Part shown: positions 7,445 through 14,636 of the stretch, in pieces
How positions within the stretch are numbered: the stretch's first letter is position 1
Layout of the letters: each line of letters begins with the position of its first letter
NCBI GenBank assembly: GCA_035546775.1
Contig: DASZWD010000049.1
Coordinates: forward strand, 1 to 64,000
Origin: Acidimicrobiales bacterium
Lineage (GTDB): Bacteria; Actinomycetota; Acidimicrobiia; Acidimicrobiales; JACCXE01
Direction: 5' to 3'
Length of the DNA: 64,000 nucleotides
Program-made: the position numbers and the translations under genes
Notes under the pieces: model-generated
The model's input: only the letters and a program-made list of their open reading frames with translations
The model's database searches: none
Told to the model about the DNA's origin: nothing

Positions 7445-8751
7445 CGCCACCACGCGCTTGGGTTGTCGTGCAGCGACGGGTCGTAACCGGCGACGACGAG
7501 GTCGTCGAGCAAGTCGGTAGGAATTGGTGTGCCCGGGACGGCGCGGCCGTCGGGGCCGGGACGGAACAGTTCGTTGGTCAGGACCTGCTTACCGTCGAAT
7601 CCCGTCACTTGACGGACGCTGGCGACGTGGCGGCCCGAGCTGGTCTTGGCGATGAACACCAACAGGTCGATAGCCGCGGCAGCGAGGAGCAGCGTGGCTT
7701 CCATCGGAAGCCGCTCGGGCGACTGCATCGCGTAGAGCGCGAGCTTGCGGAACACGCCGCTCGACGAGTCGGCGTGGATGGTGCACATCGAGCCGTCGTT
7801 TCCTTGGCTCATGGCGTTGAGCATTGGGATGACCTCGTCGCCGCGGACCTCGCCGACGATGACGCGATCGGGGTTCATGCGCAGTGACATGCGCACGAGC
7901 TCGGCGGCCGTCACTTCGCCGACGCCTTCGACGTTGGCTTCTCGTGCTTCGAGCGCGACGCAGTCCGGATGGATCTCCGGGAAGCGGTCGAGGCCGAGTT
8001 CGAGTTCGGTCTCGATGGTGACGATCCGCTCCTCGGGCGGGATCTCCGACGCGAGGGCGCGCAACATCGTCGTCTTCCCTGCGCCCGTCGCCCCGGCGAT
8101 CATCAACTGCAGGCGCGCCCGGACTGCGGCGGCGAGGAACGACGCGAGGCCCTCGTCGATGGCGCCGAGCCCTTGCAGGTCGGCGAGGTCAACCTTGAGG
8201 TAGCGGTGCCGGCGGATAGCGAGGCACGGACGTGCGCACACCCACGCCGTGGCGAACAGTCGCGACCCGTCGGGCAGCTGGAGGTTGAGTTCCGGTCGGC
8301 TCGCATTGAACTCGCGCTCGGTGAGGCCGTGCCGCCGCCCGATCTCGCGCAGCAGTTCGATCATCTCGGCGTCGCTCGCCGCGATCGCGGGGCCGGGCAC
8401 CTTCGTGCCGTCGGCGTACTCGACGAACACGACGTCGCACCCGTTGGCGTGGACGTTCATGATCCGCTCGTCGTCGAGCAGCGGCTGGAGGCGTCCCAGT
8501 TGGAAGATGCGGTCGAAGACTGCTTGCGCGAGCGCGGCTTCCTCGTCCGGACCGAGGACCGGCTCGTTGCGGGCAAGGCAGTCGCGGGCGTGGGCTTCGA
8601 GTTGGTCGTTGATGAGGCTGCGCGCCAGCGCCGCCTGGTCGTCGGCGTCGAGGCGACGCCCGCCTGTCGCGAGCGCGGCTGAGGTCTGTTCGGTGAGACC
8701 CGTGGCGACGGCGGTACGTATGCGTAGGACGAGGGCTTCGTCGGTCGTCAT
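7441..8751 (-). CDS. tadA: CpaF/TadA-type secretion ATPase
   Basis: A 436-residue motor ATPase of the VirB11/CpaF family, near the usual 400-470. The C-terminal half has Walker A GATGAGKT at residues 220-227, the Walker B region RVIVGEVRG at 296-304, and the His box CTIHAD at 323-328. The N-terminal helical part (1-85) and the following sensor domain with PELNLQLPDGSRL are typical of CpaF. It would energise pilin export and assembly at the membrane. ATG 8751 overlaps the tadZ stop (ATGA); a longer reading frame upstream would run through tadZ and is not real. Because the element also looks conjugative, a VirB11-like role in DNA transfer cannot be excluded. Confidence 0.93.
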   Translation of the reverse strand: MTTDEALVLRIRTAVATGLTEQTSAALATGGRRLDADDQAALARSLINDQLEAHARDCLARNEPVLGPDEEAALAQAVFDRIFQLGRLQPLLDDERIMNVHANGCDVVFVEYADGTKVPGPAIAASDAEMIELLREIGRRHGLTEREFNASRPELNLQLPDGSRLFATAWVCARPCLAIRRHRYLKVDLADLQGLGAIDEGLASFLAAAVRARLQLMIAGATGAGKTTMLRALASEIPPEERIVTIETELELGLDRFPEIHPDCVALEAREANVEGVGEVTAAELVRMSLRMNPDRVIVGEVRGDEVIPMLNAMSQGNDGSMCTIHADSSSGVFRKLALYAMQSPERLPMEATLLLAAAAIDLLVFIAKTSSGRHVASVRQVTGFDGKQVLTNELFRPGPDGRAVPGTPIPTDLLDDLVVAGYDPSLHDNPSAWWR

Positions 8752-9476
8752 GCCAGCGCCGCTTCGGCCGGTGCAACCTCGATCGTGTCGAGGATTGATC
8801 GCGCGGAGCGGACGAGGCGACTCTTGCGTCCGGCGCGGGTACTCGCCGCGCCGTGGAGCGCATCGACGCCGTCGCGATCGACGGCGATCGTTGTCACGTT
8901 CGCGACGCCCGTCGCCCGCGCCACGTTGGCTGCGCCGTATGGCCGGTCGCCCACAAGCACGAGGCCGATCCGGCCACGCGCCGCCGCGGTGAGCGCTTCC
9001 TGCCGTTCCTGGAAGTGGGCGACTCCGGTGAGGTCGGGGTAAAGCACGACGATCGTGAAGTCGGCGGACCGTATGACGTCGAGGGATGGCGAGTTGCGCG
9101 ACCACCGGCCGCAGTCGATGACCCCGTTGCCGAGCGCGCCGACGGCGCCGCTGAGGCGTGACGCGACTGTGGCGACCGAGGCCTCCGCCTGGTCGAGATT
9201 GGTCGGGCCGAGAACTGCGGTGCCGCCGCACGGCAGAGGTTGCGCGTGGCCTGCAACGTCGACTTCGGAGTTGGCGTGACGTGCGCTCGCCGCCATCGTG
9301 ACCAGGCCCGGGTCGAAGGCGAGCCCGAGCCGGGCCGCGAGATCGCCACCGGCCGGGTCGGCCTCGACAAGCACGGCTGGCGATTCGCCGGAACTTGCCC
9401 ACGCCGCGACGAGCGCGAGAGCGAGCGTCGTCGCACCGGGTGAGTGCTTGGCAGAGCAAACAGCAATGAGAGTCAT
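8748..9476 (-). CDS. TadZ/CpaE-like MinD-family protein with degenerate P-loop
   Basis: A 242-residue protein of the ParA/MinD/CpaE superfamily, which places Tad machinery at defined sites in the cell. The N-terminal strand MTLIAVCSAKHSPGATT is where a KGGxGKT deviant Walker A is expected; the motif here reads HSPGATT, so the second lysine is missing, while VEADPAGGDL (switch region) is kept. Loss of the lysine suggests weak or no ATP hydrolysis, as in several TadZ and CpaE proteins that work as localisation factors. It is coupled by ATGA overlaps to the SAF-domain gene upstream and to tadA downstream. Confidence 0.8.
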   Translation of the reverse strand: MTLIAVCSAKHSPGATTLALALVAAWASSGESPAVLVEADPAGGDLAARLGLAFDPGLVTMAASARHANSEVDVAGHAQPLPCGGTAVLGPTNLDQAEASVATVASRLSGAVGALGNGVIDCGRWSRNSPSLDVIRSADFTIVVLYPDLTGVAHFQERQEALTAAARGRIGLVLVGDRPYGAANVARATGVANVTTIAVDRDGVDALHGAASTRAGRKSRLVRSARSILDTIEVAPAEAALA

Positions 9477-10162
9477 CGCGGTGCCAGCACGACGGCGAGA
9501 CGGCCACCTGCTCCGGCGACGGCGAGCGTCGCGGCTTCGGTTGGCGGTACCGCCAGCGAGATCGATACGCCGCCGCCGCTGTCGAGCAACTTCTCGACCG
9601 AGACGACCGTCACCGCGATCGGCGCGGCGATGTCGGCCTGACCGGTCGCCGACGCCGCCTCGGGCGGCATCACGATGGCGAGCACTCTGTCGCCGGGCCG
9701 GAGTCCCGAGGGGAACTGGCCCGGCTTGAGCACTGCGCCGACCACGGCAGCGGACGGATCGACGGTCGGTCCGGTCGCGAGCTGCGCGGGGTTGAACAGG
9801 CTGCCGGGAATGAGGTTCACGGCCGCGGTCTTGCCGACGACTGTTTCGCGGGCGGACCAGGGCGTCGTCCGCACGCCGGTGATCGTGCCGGCCAATGTCT
9901 CGCGCAAGTCGGCGTCCTGGATCACCTGACCGGCGGCGACCGGTCGCGCGATCGCAACGACGGCGTGCCGGCCGCCGATGTTGGCGTAGAGCAGACCGGC
10001 CACGAGCGCGCTGACGACGACGATGAACGCGCCGGTCACGATGCGGGTGCGGTTGCGAGCAGCGGCCTTAGCAGTCGCGCCGGTGGCGGGTGGCGGGGTG
10101 GATGCCATCCGTCGCATGGCGCCGTTTGCCGCTGCGGTCGGCGCGGTTCGGGTTGCAGGCAC
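9473..10162 (-). CDS. SAF-domain pilus protein (CpaB/RcpC-like)
   Basis: A 229-residue protein with a basic cytoplasmic leader (1-40), one membrane helix (about 41-62) and a SAF domain starting near residue 68 (ARPVAAGQVIQDADL), followed by a beta-rich segment. CpaB/RcpC proteins with this layout sit at the outer face of Tad machines and may touch peptidoglycan. The start is GTG 10162, with AAGGAGGG a few bases upstream. A 19-base gap separates it from the secreted-protein gene upstream, the only real gap in the first half of the operon, so the strong ribosome site may reset translation here. Confidence 0.85.
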   Translation of the reverse strand: MPATRTAPTAAANGAMRRMASTPPPATGATAKAAARNRTRIVTGAFIVVVSALVAGLLYANIGGRHAVVAIARPVAAGQVIQDADLRETLAGTITGVRTTPWSARETVVGKTAAVNLIPGSLFNPAQLATGPTVDPSAAVVGAVLKPGQFPSGLRPGDRVLAIVMPPEAASATGQADIAAPIAVTVVSVEKLLDSGGGVSISLAVPPTEAATLAVAGAGGRLAVVLAPR

Positions 10163-10181
10163 GATGCCCTCCTTGGTCGGA

Positions 10182-11024
10182 CTAGCGGTTCACGGCCTCG
10201 ATCTCCGAGACACGGACAGTGAAGGTGGTGGTGCGGCTGACGTTGCCGAGGTCCCCGCCGCCCGCCGCACCGGCGGCGGTCCAGGTGACGTGCCACGTGG
10301 CGGTGGCGGTCGCGGTGAACGCGCCGTTGGGCGCCGAAGCGGAACTGCGGCGGTAGGTGTAGGCGCAGTCGGTGTGCTGCTCGCTGGACGGCCGGTTGGG
10401 GTCGTAAGGAGTTCCCGGCCCGGTGCACGTGACGATGTCGCCGTTCCCCATCGCCCAACGGACCGACTGCGGCGCCGCGGATGCGGTGACGGTCACCCCG
10501 CCCGCACTCGCGGTGGCCGCCACCGGCTGCCACGCGGACGGGTCGACCCACATCCACGTCTCGAGGTTGACCACCTGCTCGCCGGTCTCGGGCGGGTTGA
10601 GATGAACGTCCGGCAGCGGGATCGGCGCGCGGCCCGACGCCTGCGCGGCGAGCTGAGCCGGGCTGATGGCGCGATCGGCGATCCAAATGACCGTCGCGCT
10701 CGACTGGCCGTTCGCGTCGACGCAGACCTTGCGGTACCAGGCTCCCGGTTCCTGACCCCGCGGCGGACCCGATCCGTTGGCCGCCATCGTGTCAGCAATC
10801 CCTTGGCTCTCGGCGTCGAGTCGCTCGTAGGTGCACGTCCGATGGCCGCCGCCTCCGCCGCCCTTGCCGGCGCTGCCGCCGGACCCGTCGCTCGTGCCGG
10901 CGTTAGCCCCGACCTGTGTGCCGTCACTGAATGCGTCGCCGGTGCCGTCGGCGCGGGCGACGACGGGACTAACACCGATGATCAGCCCCGCCACGGCGAG
11001 CATGGCGATCACGCGGCGGTACAC
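10182..11024 (-). CDS. Secreted protein of unknown function in pilus operon
   Basis: A 280-residue exported protein. Residues 1-26 are a signal peptide with an Ala-x-Ala cleavage site (VVARADG). A Gly/Ser-rich linker follows, then a Cys-containing domain and, from about residue 165, a beta-rich domain with SVRWAMGNGD and later SRTTTFTVRV, reminiscent of immunoglobulin-like or PKD-type folds. The start is GTG 11024, with GAGGG six bases upstream and inside the end of the lipoprotein gene, so the two are coupled. Similar secreted proteins lie next to CpaB-like genes in actinobacterial Tad islands; an extracytoplasmic structural or adhesive role is a guess. Confidence 0.7.
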   Translation of the reverse strand: MYRRVIAMLAVAGLIIGVSPVVARADGTGDAFSDGTQVGANAGTSDGSGGSAGKGGGGGGHRTCTYERLDAESQGIADTMAANGSGPPRGQEPGAWYRKVCVDANGQSSATVIWIADRAISPAQLAAQASGRAPIPLPDVHLNPPETGEQVVNLETWMWVDPSAWQPVAATASAGGVTVTASAAPQSVRWAMGNGDIVTCTGPGTPYDPNRPSSEQHTDCAYTYRRSSASAPNGAFTATATATWHVTWTAAGAAGGGDLGNVSRTTTFTVRVSEIEAVNR

Positions 11025-11518
11025 CCGTCGCCCTCGCGCTTGAGGTTGCTCACCTTCCACGCTCCAGCGTCACGGACGAGCGACGCGGTGATGAGGTGGC
11101 GCACACCCGTAGCCGTGTCTTTGCGCGTGCCCGTCGCCGCGTCGTAGATGCCGGTGTTGTCGAGGTAGCAGTCGCGGACAGACGCGCTCTCGCCAAGGAT
11201 GGAGAGGACACGAGGCGACAGGTTGAGGTTCCCTCGGATCACTTCACCGCCCGACTTGCGGGCAAGGAACGCTGTACGCAGGGTTTGGAGTTCCGGATCG
11301 GTCGCGTGATCTCCGAGCTTCGGGCTCTGCGGATCCATCGGATCGGCGGCGGCGAGATAGTCGTCCCAGAAGGCGCGGTACGCAGTGAGCACCTCGTGAT
11401 CGGCGGGCGCTGTCGTCGTTGTCGCGCGCGTCTTCGAGGACTTGTCGGCGTTCTTGTCGCCACCGTTCGAGCACGACGCCAGCAGCGCCACAACGGCGGC
11501 GAGCGTTACGAAATTCAC
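11009..11518 (-). CDS. Lipoprotein, first gene of the pilus operon
   Basis: A 169-residue protein with a signal peptide ending in the lipobox LLASC (Cys17), an acidic/Thr-rich linker, and a globular part that looks like a small NTF2-like or VirB8-like fold (EVLTAYRAFWDDYLAA, then beta strands with SLVRDAGAWKVSN near the end). It would sit on the outer face of the membrane. GTG 11518 is only six bases from the third copy of the shared promoter motif and has no ribosome site, which suggests a leaderless transcript. The fold is a weak impression; the lipobox is clear. Confidence 0.72.
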   Translation of the reverse strand: MNFVTLAAVVALLASCSNGGDKNADKSSKTRATTTTAPADHEVLTAYRAFWDDYLAAADPMDPQSPKLGDHATDPELQTLRTAFLARKSGGEVIRGNLNLSPRVLSILGESASVRDCYLDNTGIYDAATGTRKDTATGVRHLITASLVRDAGAWKVSNLKREGDGCTAA

Positions 11519-11888
11519 GCCGCGTCCACGTACGCGCGCGAGCGAGAAAGCGCGACGCGTTTCCGGCGATTTCTTCCCGGCTGGAGGTTGGGCGCTACCC
11601 CCGGGCGGCTGTTCGCCGTCCCTTGCTGCCGACCGCTCGAGGCGGTCGCCTCGGTACATCGCACACTTCGTCGTGGCACCTCCAATCGCCACGAACCGCC
11701 AACTGACCCAACAGTGCACCCAATAGGCAAACTCCGCAAGAGCCGCATCTGCGGGTTATCAGGCCTCTGACCAGGGACGCTGATCGACTCAGCGCGCCGA
11801 TCCCAGCCGCGCTGAGGTTTTCGCTGAGGGTCGCGGCGGACGCTCGGGCCACTAGCCGCAGCCAGCGGCTCCGACACGGGAGCGCCCG
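11519..11888. promoter_or_regulatory. 370-base regulatory region between the pilus operon and the sigma-like gene
   Basis: No convincing gene lies here. At the left is the leftward pilus-operon promoter motif (11525-11555). At the right, before the sigma-like gene, are four CGCTGA half-sites: an inverted pair CGCTGA-N5-TCAGCG at 11778-11794 and two direct copies CGCTGAGG at 11810-11817 and 11822-11829, exactly 12 bases apart. A separate hairpin AGCCGC-N5-GCGGCT is at 11854-11870. Repeated half-sites on one face of the helix are what an operator for a dimeric regulator looks like. The stretch 11564-11777 shows nothing I can interpret. Confidence 0.5.
11525..11555 (-). promoter_or_regulatory. 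Pilus-operon promoter: third copy of TCGCGCTTTC-N11-CGTACGTGGA
   Basis: On the minus strand the two ten-base boxes are at 11555-11546 and 11534-11525, separated by exactly 11 bases as in both copies at 457-540. The CGTACG box ends six bases before the GTG start of the lipoprotein, so transcription from a normal -10 distance would begin at or next to the start codon. The motif was not found elsewhere in this window by eye; a partial match near 7392-7400 lacks the other box. Confidence 0.62.
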
Positions 11889-12605
11889 ATGATGACCGAC
11901 CTGTTCACCCTTCTCGACCGTGACTGGCAGACGTGGAGCCGCCGACCCGCGGCGCAACACGCAATGGCCCGGTGGCACAACGCGGCGCCCAACCTCCGGT
12001 CGTTTACATCTGTCGACGAGCTCATGGCGGTGTTCGAGGACAGGAGCGCCCGCGACGAGCACGACGACGTGCTCCTCGCACTGTTGGCGGCAGCGCGCAG
12101 CGACGCCGACGCGCGCCGTGCGGTCGTTCAGATCCTTCGAGCTGGCCTGGTAGCGCTCGCGGTTCGAGCCCGGAAGTGGTCCGACTGGGACGAGGCCTCG
12201 AGCGCGGTCGTCGCTGCCGCCCTCGATCGCATCGGGCGGTATCCGGAGCACCGCACGGCGCGGGTGGCCGCAAATCTCCTCGGAGACATCTGGCACTCCG
12301 TTTGGGCCGAGCGTCAGATCGAACTTCGGCACCGAGCCGGTTGGACCCACCGTGTCGACGTCGAAGCGATCGACACGATCGGCGAAAGCGACGAAGCCGG
12401 CCGCGGCGAAGAACTCATGACGCTGATCGACGAAGCGGTCCACCGGCGGCGCATCACGCCGCGCGATGCGCGCATCGTCGTGCTCCACCGAGTACTCGGC
12501 TACACGAACGTCGAGGTCGGTCGCATCGAGGGTCAGCGGCCGTGCACGATCCGCAAGCGGCGTCTCGCCGCGGAGGCGGCGATCACGAAGCTGGCCGTGG
12601 CGTAG
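11889..12605 (+). CDS. Sigma-factor-like DNA-binding regulator of the element
   Basis: A 238-residue, mostly helical protein without cysteines or membrane segments. The C-terminal part (about residues 175-235) reads like sigma region 4: RRITPRDARIVVLHRV, then the helix-turn-helix YTNVEVGRIEG and the basic recognition region CTIRKRRLAAEAAI. The N-terminal half could be a degenerate region 2, though no clear -10 recognition motif is visible. Proteins like this are common in actinobacterial integrative elements. A GGGAG lies upstream of ATG 11889/11892. It is followed after 11 bases by the excisionase-like gene. As the only sigma-like gene in the element part seen here, it is the natural candidate to read the three-copy motif; this is inference. 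Confidence 0.68.
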   Translation: MMTDLFTLLDRDWQTWSRRPAAQHAMARWHNAAPNLRSFTSVDELMAVFEDRSARDEHDDVLLALLAAARSDADARRAVVQILRAGLVALAVRARKWSDWDEASSAVVAAALDRIGRYPEHRTARVAANLLGDIWHSVWAERQIELRHRAGWTHRVDVEAIDTIGESDEAGRGEELMTLIDEAVHRRRITPRDARIVVLHRVLGYTNVEVGRIEGQRPCTIRKRRLAAEAAITKLAVA

Positions 12606-12616
12606 GTGGCCATGCG

Positions 12617-12832
12617 ATGACCACATCGAATCCGACCGCGCGCCATGAAGTTCCTGACCTGCTCGACATCACGGAGTTGGCGGAACACCTCGGTGTCAAC
12701 GTTCGTCACGTGCGCCGGCTCATTGCAGAGCGTCGCATCCCGTTCATCAAGTGGGGCCACCTGATCCGATTCGACCCGAGCGAGATCGTGGAGTGGCTCG
12801 ACCGCAGCCGGCACGAGAGCGCCGGGCGCTGA
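12617..12832 (+). CDS. Excisionase-family helix-turn-helix protein
   Basis: A 71-residue protein with a MerR-like winged helix-turn-helix: DITELAEHLGVNVRHVRRLIAERRIPFIKWGHLIRF, then DPSEIVEWL. Such short proteins are recombination directionality factors (Xis) or regulators in phages and integrative elements. The gene starts 11 bases after the sigma-like gene and ends about 200 bases from the att scar, the usual place for xis. No tyrosine or serine integrase follows it here; the partner recombinase must lie at the other end of the element or has been lost. Confidence 0.82.
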   Translation: MTTSNPTARHEVPDLLDITELAEHLGVNVRHVRRLIAERRIPFIKWGHLIRFDPSEIVEWLDRSRHESAGR

Positions 12833-13028
12833 CTTTCATGGCGACAGCCGTCCGAACTCAGGCCCGTCAAAGCTCACGGCTCGTGCCCCACCCGTGCCCC
12901 ATGTACTGGTCTTTTCTGGACCTCAACCGGTCCTGGCGGTCACTTCCGGACACGCCGATTTTAGCCCGTCTAGCAGCGGAAATACCGATATCCCCAGGTC
13001 ACCCAGCACGTTCGGGATATCGCCTGCG
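12833..13028. other. Element end: integrase-site-like repeats next to the att scar
   Basis: No gene is supported. Two direct repeats CGTGCCCCA at 12882-12890 and 12893-12901 are 11 bases apart, one helical turn, as arm-type integrase sites often are. A nine-base inverted repeat CGATATCCC / GGGATATCG at 12986-12994 and 13014-13022 (19-base loop) directly abuts the tRNA fragment; it could be a core-flanking recombinase site or a terminator. Protein binding at any of these is inference. Confidence 0.4.
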
Positions 13029-13078
13029 CGCGCCTGAAAAGCGTGAGGTCACCGGATCGACGCCGGTCCCGACCACCA
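13029..13078 (+). other. tRNA-Phe 3' fragment (putative attR scar)
   Basis: The 50 bases fold as the 3' half of a tRNA. Anticodon stem CGCGC (13029-13033) pairs with GCGTG (13041-13045) around the loop CTGAAAA, anticodon GAA (Phe). The T stem ACCGG/CCGGT (13051-13055, 13063-13067) encloses the seven-base loop ATCGACG, where the first base is A instead of the usual T. The acceptor strand CCCGACC, discriminator A and encoded CCA end at 13078. The matching 5' acceptor strand GGTCGGG and D arm are absent upstream, so this is not a working gene. This is the expected right-hand scar of integration into tRNA-Phe; the intact gene should flank the left end outside the window. Confidence 0.85.
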
Positions 13079-13120
13079 AGTACGTACAGGTCCGACGGCG
13101 GCGGACTATCGCAGCACGAG

Positions 13121-13897
13121 CTATTCGGCGTGGCGGTGTCCGCTGCGTTCGTGGATGAGGTTCGCGCGCAGCAGCAGGTCGCGATCGTGCAGCAGATCGG
13201 CGGGCGTTGTCGTGAGCAGAATGCCGTGGTCTTCACCGAACACGATGCAGCGGTCGGCCACGGAGTCGAGGCTGTCGAGGTCGTGGGTCGCGACCACGAT
13301 GGTCTTGCCGGCGTGATTCAGCTCTTCGACCAGCTCCAGCAGCCAGTACTGCGTGCGGGGATCGAGGGCGGCGGTGGGCTCGTCGAACAAGAGCACTTCG
13401 GGGTTCATAACCAGCACCGATCCGATCGCCACCCGTTTCTTCTCGCCGCCCGAAAGTTGGTACGGCGCCCTGTCGGCGAGGCCGGCGATGCCGAGCATGC
13501 GCATCGTGTCGAGCACGCGGGCGTCGACCTCGTCGCGGCTCATGCCCATGTTGCGCGGTCCGAAGGCGAGCTCCTCGCGCACGGTCGGTGAGAACACCTG
13601 GGCGTCGGCATTCTGGAAGATGAAACCAACGCGGCTACGAAAGGCGCGGTTGAACTGTTGGTCTTCGAGCGTGTCTTCCGTGACGTCGGCGCCGAAGGCG
13701 CGGTACGTGCCCGACTCGGGGAACAGCAGCCCGTCGAGCACCTTGAGCAGCGTCGACTTTCCGCAGCCGTTGGCGCCGAGCAGCGCCACGCGCTCACCCT
13801 GGGCGACGGTGAGCGACACGTCGTCGAGCGCGACGAAGCGATCGAGGTACTTGTAGGTGACGTGCTCGACGACGAGCAGGTCCTCAGACACCGACAT
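13121..13897 (-). CDS. cbiO: ECF cobalt/nickel transporter ATPase CbiO
   Basis: A 258-residue ABC ATPase of the energy-coupling-factor type. It has Walker A GANGCGKST (41-49), Q-loop FIFQNADAQVFSP (the NxDxQ form typical of ECF ATPases), signature LSGGE (148-152), Walker B LLFDEP and the H-loop ATHD. It powers CbiMQ-mediated uptake of Co2+ or Ni2+. It is the last gene of the leftward cbiMQO operon, overlapping cbiQ by 14 bases, and is the first chromosomal gene right of the integrated element; its stop is 43 bases from the att scar. Confidence 0.93.
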   Translation of the reverse strand: MSVSEDLLVVEHVTYKYLDRFVALDDVSLTVAQGERVALLGANGCGKSTLLKVLDGLLFPESGTYRAFGADVTEDTLEDQQFNRAFRSRVGFIFQNADAQVFSPTVREELAFGPRNMGMSRDEVDARVLDTMRMLGIAGLADRAPYQLSGGEKKRVAIGSVLVMNPEVLLFDEPTAALDPRTQYWLLELVEELNHAGKTIVVATHDLDSLDSVADRCIVFGEDHGILLTTTPADLLHDRDLLLRANLIHERSGHRHAE

Positions 13898-14636
13898 CGC
13901 CGGTGTAGCCGCGCGCCGTCATCGCTTGATGTACTTCGTCGGCGAGCGCGTACGCCTTGCCGAAGAGCGCGCCGGCGCTGGCGGCGACGAAGCGGCGCGC
14001 GGTCGCGCCGTCCTCGGCGTTGGTCGTGCGGGCGCGGCGGGCCACGTACATGTCCTCAACCGCACCGAGCAGATAGAAAATGTAGCGGTAGGCCATCGCG
14101 AGCACGACCACGAAGATGCGGGGCACGCCGAGGCTACGAAGCCCCGCCAGCAGCCGGTTCCACTTGGTCGTGAGGGTGAGCAACACCACCAGCGAGATCG
14201 ACACCGCCACGCGCAACACGATCAGCGCGGCGGCCGACGGACCGTGCGCGATCGCGGTGGGAATCACGATGACCCCCGTGAAAATCGGAATGAACAGCCA
14301 GACGCGCATGACGAAGGACGACAGAGACAGCCCGGAGGCGGCGGCGATTGCGAGCGTGGCGACATAGAGGCCTGCCATCACCGCGAGCGAGTGCACGAAC
14401 GCGGTGCCGATGAGCAGGGCCAACGTCGCAACGAGCTTCGCCCGCACGTCGAGGCGTTGCAGGAATCCGCGGTGCGACGCCACGTCGTCGGCGAACATCG
14501 CCTGGCGCATGAGCCGGGAGCCACCGGCCAGCGTCTTGGCGATGTAGTTGCCCTTCGTCCGCTTGCCGATGCAGCCGCAGGGGCACAACCCGACGGTCGG
14601 CTGCAACAGCCAGTCGGGCGCCTGGTCGGAAGTCAT
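13884..14636 (-). CDS. cbiQ: ECF transporter T-component CbiQ
   Basis: A 250-residue membrane protein with about five helices and the CbiQ/EcfT cytoplasmic features: AMAYRYIFYLL and RRARTTNAEDG, then the coupling-helix region ALADEVHQAMTARGYTG near the end that contacts CbiO. The N-terminus is unusual: a CPCGC segment (residues 18-22) with three cysteines before the first helix, which could bind metal. ATG 14636 overlaps the cbiM stop (ATGA). Confidence 0.9.
   Translation of the reverse strand: MTSDQAPDWLLQPTVGLCPCGCIGKRTKGNYIAKTLAGGSRLMRQAMFADDVASHRGFLQRLDVRAKLVATLALLIGTAFVHSLAVMAGLYVATLAIAAASGLSLSSFVMRVWLFIPIFTGVIVIPTAIAHGPSAAALIVLRVAVSISLVVLLTLTTKWNRLLAGLRSLGVPRIFVVVLAMAYRYIFYLLGAVEDMYVARRARTTNAEDGATARRFVAASAGALFGKAYALADEVHQAMTARGYTGDVGV

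Larger units (their letters stand above)
1..13078. mobile_element. Right part of an integrative (ICE-like) element with a Tad-type pilus operon
   Basis: The right boundary is set by a 3' fragment of a tRNA-Phe gene at 13029-13078, the expected scar when an element integrates into the 3' half of a tRNA gene and restores the full gene at its other end. Just inside are an excisionase-like gene (12617-12832), a sigma-like gene, a Tad pilus operon, a VirB1-like hydrolase and small membrane proteins of conjugation type. Immediately outside, housekeeping genes begin (cbiO). The left end, any integrase, relaxase, coupling protein and VirB4-type ATPase are not in this window, so calling it a full ICE is an inference. 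The scar and excisionase are seen directly; self-transfer is not shown. Confidence 0.72.

Noticed and set aside
8752-9507. Upstream extension of tadA
   Set aside because: The stretch is Arg/Pro-rich shadow coding of tadZ on another frame; the true start overlaps the tadZ stop.
12900-13078. A complete tRNA-Phe gene
   Set aside because: The 3' half is good but no GGTCGGG acceptor strand or D arm precedes it.
12838-13158. Open frame across the att region and into cbiO
   Set aside because: It reads through the tRNA fragment (the EVTGSTPVP stretch is the usual false peptide of tRNA 3' ends), has no ribosome site and overlaps cbiO antisense.
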